From the NCBI RefSeq assembly GCF_002896555.1, contig NZ_MNLH01000007.1, positions 1 to 58,393 of the forward strand: a stretch of DNA of 58,393 nucleotides. Direction: 5' to 3'. The stretch's first letter is position 1. Each line of letters starts with the position of its first letter. A model generated the notes under the pieces. That model had not been told where the DNA came from. It worked only from the letters and a program-made list of their open reading frames with translations, and searched no databases. The stretch is from Gardnerella coleohominis (lineage in GTDB: Bacteria; Actinomycetota; Actinomycetes; Actinomycetales; Bifidobacteriaceae). The position numbers were made by a program, and so were the translations under genes. Positions 19,353-26,846 of this stretch are shown here, one piece after another.

Positions 19353-20960
19353 ATGGCATGCACAACAATTCTTGTTGGTCGAAAAGCAAGTTACGACGGA
19401 TCCACACTTATTGCGCGTAACGAAGACTCGGCAAATGGCGAGTTTAATCCAAAGCGTTTAGTGGTAGTAAAGCCTGAAGATCAGCCTCGCGTTTATAAGT
19501 CCGTGCTTAGCCACGTAACAGTTGAGTTGCCGGATAATCCAATGCAATACACAAGCGTGCCAAACGCAGACTTGCGCGAAGGAATTTGGGGAGAAGCTGG
19601 CGTTAACGAAGCAAACGTGGCAATGAGCGCAACTGAAACGCTTACGTCCAACGAGCGCGTGTTAGGCGCAGATCCAATGGTTGAGCTTCAAAAAGAACAA
19701 GGCAAAGTTGGGGACGCTGACTACAAGCCGGAAGTGCCGGGTGGAATTGGCGAAGAAGACTTCTTAACACTTGTTTTGCCTTATATTCGTAGCGCTCGCG
19801 AAGGCGTTGAGCGTTTGGGTGCATTGCTTGAAAAGTACGGCACTTACGAGATGAACGGCGTTGCGTTCTCTGATGTGAACGAGATTTGGTGGTTGGAAAC
19901 TGTTGGCGGTCATCATTGGATTGCTAAGCGCGTTCCGGATGAAGCTTATGTTGTTATGCCAAACCAGCTTGGAATTGATGAGTTCGATTTGGAAGACGCT
20001 TTGGGAGACCAAGAAGAGCATATGTGCTCTGCTGATTTGCTTGAGTTTATTGAAGAAAATCACTTGGATTTGTCGGTGGAAAACGCTTCTCCGTTTAACC
20101 CTCGCGATGCTTTCGGTTCTCATTCGGATGCAGATCACGTTTACAACACTCCTCGCGCATGGTTTATGGAGCGTTTCTTAAATCCTTATGACGAAGTGTG
20201 GGACGGTAAGGACGCTGACCATAAGCCGGATAGCAACGATATTCCTTGGGCTCGCCAGCCTGAGCGCAAAGTCACAGTTGAGGATATTAAGTACGTTTTA
20301 AGCTCGCACTATCAGGGCACTGAGTATGATCCTTACGGCAAGCTTGGCGATGAGCATACTCGTCATCTTTTCCGCCCAATCGGCATCAATCGTCAAAGTG
20401 AGCTTGCTGTTATGCAAATCCGCCCTTACGTGCCGGAAGCAATGCGCGCAATTCAGTGGATTACTTACGGTTCTAATCCTTTCAACTCTTTGATTCCGTT
20501 CTATCCAAACGTAAATCGCACTCCAAAGTATTTGGAAGATACAACTACTCGCGTAACAAGCGAAAACTTCTATTGGGAGAATCGCATTATTGCAGCTCTT
20601 GCTGATGCAGCATTTAACGATACTGCAAACGCGATTGAGCGCTACCAGGAAGTTGTCGGTTCCCTTGGTCACGCAATGGTTAAGTCTACGGATGCTACCG
20701 TGGCAGATATTCTTGGCGTTGATTTGAGAGATTACGAGCCAGAGCGTGAAGGTGATGAGGGCGAAGATTACGATGATTTAGTTCGCAATCCTGAAGCTAT
20801 TATTGCAGAGCTTCGTAACGACAAAGTGCGCGAAGCTTTGGCTGAAGCAAACGACGATATGGCAGCAAAGTTGAAGAAAGAAACCGATTCTTTGCTTGAC
20901 ACAGTGCTGTACATTACTAGCATGCGTATGAAGAATGGTTTTAATCGTTCCGATCACTGA
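19353..20960 (+). CDS. pepD: C69-family dipeptidase
   Basis: Cytoplasmic dipeptidase that hydrolyses a broad range of dipeptides. The N-terminus MACTTILVGRKASYDGSTLI matches the N-terminal-nucleophile hydrolase family, with Cys3 as the likely nucleophile after short processing. STLIARNEDS and the downstream ENHLDLSVENASPFNPRDAF-type region fit PepD of lactobacilli and bifidobacteria. 535 residues is within the actinobacterial range. An agagga ribosome-binding site precedes the start. With pepN, pepC and the Opp importer it forms a peptide-degradation set. Confidence 0.9.
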   Translation: MACTTILVGRKASYDGSTLIARNEDSANGEFNPKRLVVVKPEDQPRVYKSVLSHVTVELPDNPMQYTSVPNADLREGIWGEAGVNEANVAMSATETLTSNERVLGADPMVELQKEQGKVGDADYKPEVPGGIGEEDFLTLVLPYIRSAREGVERLGALLEKYGTYEMNGVAFSDVNEIWWLETVGGHHWIAKRVPDEAYVVMPNQLGIDEFDLEDALGDQEEHMCSADLLEFIEENHLDLSVENASPFNPRDAFGSHSDADHVYNTPRAWFMERFLNPYDEVWDGKDADHKPDSNDIPWARQPERKVTVEDIKYVLSSHYQGTEYDPYGKLGDEHTRHLFRPIGINRQSELAVMQIRPYVPEAMRAIQWITYGSNPFNSLIPFYPNVNRTPKYLEDTTTRVTSENFYWENRIIAALADAAFNDTANAIERYQEVVGSLGHAMVKSTDATVADILGVDLRDYEPEREGDEGEDYDDLVRNPEAIIAELRNDKVREALAEANDDMAAKLKKETDSLLDTVLYITSMRMKNGFNRSDH

Positions 20961-20993
20961 TTTATTTAAAGAATTTATTAGAAAATTATTAAA

Positions 20994-21033
20994 AGAAATA
21001 ATTAGGAAAATAATTAGGAAAATAATTAGGAAA
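20994..21033. repeat. 12-bp tandem repeat before pepN
   Basis: The unit aaaataattagg occurs three times in the gap between pepD and pepN, ending about 20 bases before the pepN start codon. Copy-number change would alter the spacing of the untranslated leader. Confidence 0.85.
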
Positions 21034-21052
21034 AATACGAAAGGTACAAAAT

Positions 21053-23668
21053 ATGCCAGGAGCAAATCTTACTCGCGTAGAAGCTGCGGAACGTTTTAGC
21101 GCAATTCAAATGCCAATTCACTACGATGTTGCGCTTGATTTAGGAAAAGGCGGCCGCGATTTTACTTCGCGCACAAAGATTGAGTTCGACGCTAAAGCTG
21201 GTAGTGTAAGCTTCCTCGATTTGATTGCAAACAGCGTAGAATCCGTAGTGTTAAACGGTACCGCTCTTGACGTTTCTAAAGTTTTTGCAGATAGCCGAAT
21301 TGAGCTCGCAAATTTGCTTGAGCATAATACCGTAGAAGTTGTAGCGAACTGCCAGTATTCCAACACGGGCGAGGGCTTGCATAGAAGCGTTGATCCTTCT
21401 GACGGAAACGTGTATTTGTATACTCAGTTCGAAGTGCCGGATGCTCGCCGCGTTTATGCTGTGTTTGATCAGCCAGATTTGAAAGCTGTTTTTGACTTTA
21501 CGGTAGACGCTCCAGAAAGCTGGATTGTTACTTCAAACATGCCAGTTAAAAGCGAAACCGCGATTGAAGGACGCAAGACAGAAGACGGCACTTTGGAAAA
21601 TGGTGCTGTAGAAGGCATGAAGCGCTGGGTATTCGAGTCAACTCCAAAAATGAGCTCTTACTTAACTGCTATTTGCGCAGGACCTTACGCCGAATGGCAC
21701 ACGTCTTACAACAACGAAGACGGTCGCGTAGTGCCAATGGCAATGTACTGCCGTCAGGCACTTAAAGACGCATTCGCTAAAGACGTTGACTACTTGTTCG
21801 ATATCACGAAGAAGGGCTTTGCTTTCTACGCTAAGACTTGGGGAGTGCCATATCCGTACGCAAAGTACGATCAGATTTACGTGCCAGAATACAACGCTGG
21901 AGCTATGGAAAACATTGGTATGGTTACGATTCGCGACCAATACGTGTTTGAATCCAAAGTTACAGACGCTTATGCTGAGCGTCGCGTTGTAACAGTTTTG
22001 CACGAGCTTGCACACATGTGGTTCGGCGACTACGTAACCATGAAGTGGTGGAATGATTTGTGGCTTAACGAATCCTTCGCAGAATTCACTTCTACTCTTG
22101 CAACTGCTGAAGCAACCGAATGGCATGACGCTTGGAGCACTTTCAATTCCGGCGAAAAAAGCTGGGCGCTTAATCAAGATCAGCTTCCAACAACGCACCC
22201 AATCGTGGCTCCAATCAACGATTTGAACGACACTTCCGTCAACTTCGACGGCATCACTTACGCAAAGGGCGCTTCCGTATTGAAGCAACTCGTAGCGTAC
22301 GTTGGTCGCGAAAAGTTCTTTGAAGGAATCCACAACTATTTGAGCAAGCATGCATACAGCAACGCAACTTTGGCTGATTTGTTGCACGAATTAGAGCTTA
22401 CAAGTGGACGCGATCTTAAGGCTTGGAGCGCTCAGTGGCTTGAAAAAGCTGGAATTAACACGATTTCTACCGAAGTCGAAGAAGCAGCTGACGGCACTAT
22501 TGCTTCCTTGCGTTTGCGCCAGAGCGCACCAGCTGAGCATCCTGTTCTTCGCGCACACCGCTTGGCTGTTGGATTCTACAATGTAGACGAAGCGACTGGC
22601 GAAATTAAGCGCACAAAGCGAATCGAACTTGATGTTGACGGCGAAGTGACGGAAGTTGTTGAAGCGCGCGGCGAAAAAATGCCAGCGCTTATTCTTGTAA
22701 ACGACGACGACTTGACTTACACGAAGCTACGTTTTGACGCAAAGTCGCTTGAGTTTGCTGCAGACAACTTGTATCGTTTCAAGGATTCTTTGACACGCTC
22801 GCTTATTTGGCTCGCATTGTGGGACATGACTCGCGACGCAGAATTCCCAGCAGAACGCTTTGTGGAACTCAGCCTTAAAGCTTTGGCGACCGAGCGCGAA
22901 TCAACTACTTTCCGCTATGCTCTTGGTCAAGTAAAGGTAACTGCAAGCCACTACGTTGTTCCAGAGCGTCAAGCAGAAGTCGCAAAGCATGTAGCTCACG
23001 AACTCTGGCAGTTGGCTTTGGCAGCTTCTGCAGGTTCCGACGAGCAATTCCAGCTCGTTAAGGCTTATCTTGGATATGGCGAAGTTGGAGATGCTGAGTT
23101 CTTGCGCGTAGCTAACGGATTGCTCGACGGTTCTGTGCGCTTAGAAGGCTTGGAAATTGACAACGACTTGCGCTGGAGCATTCTTATTGCGCTCGCAGGC
23201 GTGAACGCTTTGGACGAAGCTGGAATTGACGCGGAACTCGCTAAGCGCGATACTACCGAGAATCGTGAATACGCTTACCAAGCTCGTGCGGCTCGTTCAA
23301 CTGCAGAAGCTAAGGATTGGGCTTTCGAACAGGCTTTGCGCAATCTCGATTTGACTAATATGCAAATGGGTGCCGTGGTTGCCGGTTTTGCAAGCACCGC
23401 TAAGGGTGATTTGGTTAAGCCTTATGTTGAGCGCTATTTTGCTGAAGTTGAGTGGATTTGGAAGAATCGCACATTCCACATGGCTGAAGCTTTGATTGAA
23501 GGCTTGTATCCAAATTATGCTGATGTAGATGAGTTAGTTGAGCGCGGACAGCTCTGGCTTGATGAGCATAAGGATGCGGATCAAGCTTTGCGCCGCATGG
23601 TGCTCGGCAAGCTCGATTCTTCTCGCCGTACGCTTAAGGTGCAGCATTACAACGCTTCCTTGCGCTAA
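21053..23668 (+). CDS. pepN: Aminopeptidase N (M1 family)
   Basis: Zinc metallo-aminopeptidase that removes N-terminal residues from peptides in the cytoplasm. The exopeptidase motif GAMEN (283-287) and the zinc motif HELAH (H317, E318, H321) with the third ligand E340 in WLNESFAEF are intact. The C-terminal alpha-helical domain (about 520-871) is complete. 871 residues matches the actinobacterial PepN size. Codon choice is richer in G and C than in neighbouring AT-rich genes, as expected for a highly expressed gene. aaaggta near 21040 may be the ribosome-binding site. Confidence 0.96.
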   Translation: MPGANLTRVEAAERFSAIQMPIHYDVALDLGKGGRDFTSRTKIEFDAKAGSVSFLDLIANSVESVVLNGTALDVSKVFADSRIELANLLEHNTVEVVANCQYSNTGEGLHRSVDPSDGNVYLYTQFEVPDARRVYAVFDQPDLKAVFDFTVDAPESWIVTSNMPVKSETAIEGRKTEDGTLENGAVEGMKRWVFESTPKMSSYLTAICAGPYAEWHTSYNNEDGRVVPMAMYCRQALKDAFAKDVDYLFDITKKGFAFYAKTWGVPYPYAKYDQIYVPEYNAGAMENIGMVTIRDQYVFESKVTDAYAERRVVTVLHELAHMWFGDYVTMKWWNDLWLNESFAEFTSTLATAEATEWHDAWSTFNSGEKSWALNQDQLPTTHPIVAPINDLNDTSVNFDGITYAKGASVLKQLVAYVGREKFFEGIHNYLSKHAYSNATLADLLHELELTSGRDLKAWSAQWLEKAGINTISTEVEEAADGTIASLRLRQSAPAEHPVLRAHRLAVGFYNVDEATGEIKRTKRIELDVDGEVTEVVEARGEKMPALILVNDDDLTYTKLRFDAKSLEFAADNLYRFKDSLTRSLIWLALWDMTRDAEFPAERFVELSLKALATERESTTFRYALGQVKVTASHYVVPERQAEVAKHVAHELWQLALAASAGSDEQFQLVKAYLGYGEVGDAEFLRVANGLLDGSVRLEGLEIDNDLRWSILIALAGVNALDEAGIDAELAKRDTTENREYAYQARAARSTAEAKDWAFEQALRNLDLTNMQMGAVVAGFASTAKGDLVKPYVERYFAEVEWIWKNRTFHMAEALIEGLYPNYADVDELVERGQLWLDEHKDADQALRRMVLGKLDSSRRTLKVQHYNASLR

Positions 23669-24228
23669 ATTCGTGCGCTCGCTTTGACTGAGCTTGAAGC
23701 AGCATTGTGCGCTGCGGTTTAAGGTCCATGCTGATGTTGCTGAGCTGTCGGAGTTTCTCTCATCGCAAAATTTTTACATTGCTCTAAGAGAAACTTCGAC
23801 AGCTCTTGGCATGTTTAGTCTTTTAATCTTCGGCTAATCACCGAGATTTTTCGATTTTTCTTCTTCGCTCAATGAATCACCACTTCGTGCTGAGGTTCAT
23901 TTCGCTCTGGGCGAAAAATCTCAAATCTATGCCTAGCTGGTAGCAAAGCATACTAGACCAAGCAACACCCATCCCTCACTGGCATCCTGTTCTTGGTTTT
24001 GTTTACTTACGTACCAGATAAGTAAACAAATTCGGGGGAGTATTCCTGATTTTGTGGACTTAGAGTGCGTGTAAGTAAACAAAATCGGGGAAGTGTTCTT
24101 GATTTTGTTTACTTGAAGTCAAGTCCTATTCGCTGCGAAAAATCTTAAATCTCTGCCTAACTAGTAGCAAAGCGTACTTTGTAAATAAAATTATTTACAA
24201 AACCTAAAGGTTCACAAATCTTAAGCAT
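23669..24228. repeat. Nested inverted and direct repeat cluster between pepN and glmM
   Basis: This gap has no gene but is highly structured. (1) A 19-bp inverted repeat with one G-U step: 23742-23760 with 23787-23805. (2) A perfect 11-bp inverted repeat: 23843-23853 with 23912-23922. (3) A 44-bp direct repeat with five mismatches: 23911-23954 and 24135-24178. (4) Between the direct repeats, three AAGTAAACAAA hairpins: 23998-24008 with 24020-24030 (perfect, 11 bp), 24020-24061 (imperfect) and 24073-24086 with 24101-24114 (perfect, 14 bp). The last two are 42-bp units repeated with a 53-bp period. pepN and glmM converge here. No long T run follows the hairpins, so simple termination does not explain them all. 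Confidence 0.85.
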
Positions 24229-25665
24229 TTACAGCTTCAAATTATCTATAACTACTTGTGCTAACCTAGCGCATATTTCATCTGCTTGCTTCTGCGTAGC
24301 AGCCTCGCACATAACGCGCACAAGAGGTTCTGTACCGCTAGGACGAAGAAGCACACGACCAGTATCTCCCAGCAGTTTTTCTTCTTTTTCAACAGCTTCA
24401 AGAACAGCAGCGTTAGTTTTGGAAGCCATCTTATCTACATTTGGTACGTTTACAAGAGCTTGAGGAAGCTGCGGGAAATCTGCTGCCATTTGAGAAAGCT
24501 TCTTGCCTTCACGCACAACCTCGCGGCACAAAGTCAAAGCAGTAAGTGTACCGTCGCCAGTAGTGGCAAATTCGCGATTAATCACATGACCAGACTGTTC
24601 TCCGCCGAGTGAATAGTCGTGCTTAAGCATTTCTTCAAGAACATAACGGTCGCCAACATTTGTTTGCACGGTTGCAATGCCCATATCTTTAAGCGCAAGT
24701 TTTAATCCAAGATTGCTCATAACTGTAACTACGAGAGTGTCGTGATTAAGCTTACCTTCAGCTTTCTTAGAGCGAGCAAGAATACCCATAATTTGATCGC
24801 CATTAACCATATTGCCATTCTCGTCAACAGCCAGGCAACGATCAGCATCGCCATCGAAAGCAACGCCTAAATCAGCCTTTGAAGCTTTAACCATAGCCTG
24901 CAACTGTTCAGGATGCGTTGAGCCGGCGTGATCGTTAATGTTGTAGCCATCAGGAGACGCATTAATTACGATTACTTCAGCGCCAGCTCTACGTAGAGCT
25001 TCAGGAGCAACAACAGAAGTGGCACCATTTGCGCAATCTGCCACAACGCGTAAACCAGCAAGTGGCTTTGGGCGCGTAGTAGAACCATTGCTTAAAGGAG
25101 CGACAGCTGAAACTAAATGATCAATATAAAGATTAGTAGCGGTAACGGTATCGTGGCTTATGCGACCAACTCCAGCGCCAGTAGGACGCTCCCAATCCTG
25201 ACCAAGCACAGCTTCAATTTCGTCCTCTTTGCTATCTGGAAGCTTGAAACCGCCTCGCGCGAAGAATTTAATACCGTTATCTGGCATAGGGTTATGCGAT
25301 GCGGAAATCACAGCACCCATTTCAACGTTTAGTACAGAAGTTAAGAATGCAACGCCAGGAGTTGGGATGATTCCTGCGTCAATAACATCAAAACCGCCAG
25401 CGCTCATACCAGCAGCAAGAGCAGAAGCTAAGAAATCGCCGGAGACGCGAGTATCTCTGCCGACTAAAGCGCGTCTACGTGCATGAACAGAAGTATCGGA
25501 AGAATTATCTTTGCAACTTACAAAAGAATCTTGAGCAACGTTGCATTCTGAAGATGTCTTTCCTAAAACTCGCACTGCAGCGTCACCCAAATCTAACGCA
25601 AGTTGTGCTGTTAAATCACGGTTTGCCAATCCACGCACGCCGTCAGTACCAAACATTCTTGGCAT
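24229..25665 (-). CDS. glmM: Phosphoglucosamine mutase
   Basis: Interconverts glucosamine 6-phosphate and glucosamine 1-phosphate, feeding UDP-GlcNAc and peptidoglycan synthesis. The start RMFGTDGVRGLANRDLT, the phosphoserine loop AVISASHNPMPDNG (likely S123), the metal loop DGDADR (271-276) and the C-terminal RPSGTEP are all present. Residues ~37-64 are a Ser/Asp/Cys-containing insertion before RRALVGRDTRVSG, making the protein 478 residues instead of ~445-450. It is transcribed away from def, with the 392-base divergent region between them. Confidence 0.96.
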   Translation of the reverse strand: MPRMFGTDGVRGLANRDLTAQLALDLGDAAVRVLGKTSSECNVAQDSFVSCKDNSSDTSVHARRRALVGRDTRVSGDFLASALAAGMSAGGFDVIDAGIIPTPGVAFLTSVLNVEMGAVISASHNPMPDNGIKFFARGGFKLPDSKEDEIEAVLGQDWERPTGAGVGRISHDTVTATNLYIDHLVSAVAPLSNGSTTRPKPLAGLRVVADCANGATSVVAPEALRRAGAEVIVINASPDGYNINDHAGSTHPEQLQAMVKASKADLGVAFDGDADRCLAVDENGNMVNGDQIMGILARSKKAEGKLNHDTLVVTVMSNLGLKLALKDMGIATVQTNVGDRYVLEEMLKHDYSLGGEQSGHVINREFATTGDGTLTALTLCREVVREGKKLSQMAADFPQLPQALVNVPNVDKMASKTNAAVLEAVEKEEKLLGDTGRVLLRPSGTEPLVRVMCEAATQKQADEICARLAQVVIDNLKL

Positions 25666-26057
25666 AATAAAGCCTCTTTCACAAAAATCGCTTCACCTTG
25701 CGCGCAAGCAAACAACATCGCATACTAGCGCGTCACACACTATCCGCAATTCTACTCACTGTTCCACATAACGCGCTAGCGCTCCGACCTGCCTTCGTCT
25801 CGATTGACGAAGGCATGGCAGAGCTGTGTGGTTGTTCATTGGGAATTTGATTGTGGTTGGTGTACGCTGACGACCTGCCGAGCTAACTAGCGATAGTTAA
25901 ATAGCTCATGCATTTTTCTAGCGTCCACAATCGTGTTGGCATATGGCAAGGCGTAAATAATTTTGGTATACTTAAGAACTTAGTGTTATGTTCACGAGAT
26001 GCACATAACAATGATTTTTTGAACAAGTTATTATTCTTGCAATTTTAAAGGAGTCCT
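25666..26057. promoter_or_regulatory. Divergent glmM/def intergenic region with a perfect hairpin
   Basis: The region must hold promoters for both genes. A perfect 10-bp inverted repeat (TGCCTTCGTC tcgatt GACGAAGGCA) lies at 25790-25815; no T tract follows, so it is more likely an operator or RNA structure than a terminator. The def ribosome-binding site is aaaggagt before 26058. I see no gene here. Confidence 0.6.
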
Positions 26058-26711
26058 ATGTTTACGCATCACGCAAGTGTCGATACTAAGCTAAGCCGCG
26101 CTGTTGAGCATCTATTGGATTCCGCAACAAGTGATGGAATATTGCCTATCGTTCAAGCGGGAGAGCCTGTTTTGCGTTCTCGCGCAGTCGAGTACGATGG
26201 TCAGCTTACCAGAGTTACGTTAGATAAGCTTATTTCTCTTATGCATAGCACGATGCTTGCAGCTCCAGGAGTCGGTTTAGCTGCTCCTCAGATTGGCTTG
26301 GGTCTTGCTATCGCTGTAATTGAAGATCATGTGCGCGATGATGAAGATGATCCTCGTGATATTGCAGAACTTCCATTCCGCGCGATTATCAATCCGCACT
26401 ACGAGCCTATTGGTACACAAACTCGTAGTTTCTATGAGGGTTGCTTAAGTTTTTCTGGTTATCAGGCAGTTCGTCAGCGTTGGCTTGATATTCAAGCGAC
26501 TTGGCAGGATGAAGATAGTAAGCAGCATTCTATGAAGCTTCATGGTTGGCCTGCACGTATTTTCCAACATGAAACAGATCATTTGCGTGGTGAATTGTAT
26601 ATAGATCGTGCGGAAATTCGTTCGTTGACTACGGATGAAAATCTTGAGGATTATTGGTCGGATGAAGCTGTTCCTGTGTCCGCTTCTCGTAGTTTAGGTT
26701 TTGCGATTTAG
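26058..26711 (+). CDS. def: Peptide deformylase
   Basis: Removes the formyl group from N-terminal formyl-methionine of new proteins. The three motifs are complete: GVGLAAPQIG, EGCLSF (Cys metal ligand) and QHETDHLRG (HExxH metal ligands). 217 residues fits the actinobacterial form, which has an N-terminal extension and an extra loop with DDEDDPRDIAELP. A strong aaaggagt site precedes the ATG. Confidence 0.96.
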   Translation: MFTHHASVDTKLSRAVEHLLDSATSDGILPIVQAGEPVLRSRAVEYDGQLTRVTLDKLISLMHSTMLAAPGVGLAAPQIGLGLAIAVIEDHVRDDEDDPRDIAELPFRAIINPHYEPIGTQTRSFYEGCLSFSGYQAVRQRWLDIQATWQDEDSKQHSMKLHGWPARIFQHETDHLRGELYIDRAEIRSLTTDENLEDYWSDEAVPVSASRSLGFAI

Positions 26712-26846
26712 GATTTGCCTTTATTATTTTTATAAAAAAATTGATTTTTACGGGTTGATATTGCTGTGATGGCTTAAACTTATAATCAATATTTTAGAGA
26801 ATGTTTGATTGCTCTAAATGTAATGAGTTTGTTGCAAGGAGAAAAG

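Noticed and set aside
21662..22387. 241-residue minus-strand frame within pepN
   Set aside because: It is antisense to the catalytic domain of a complete pepN gene and arises from its codon pattern.
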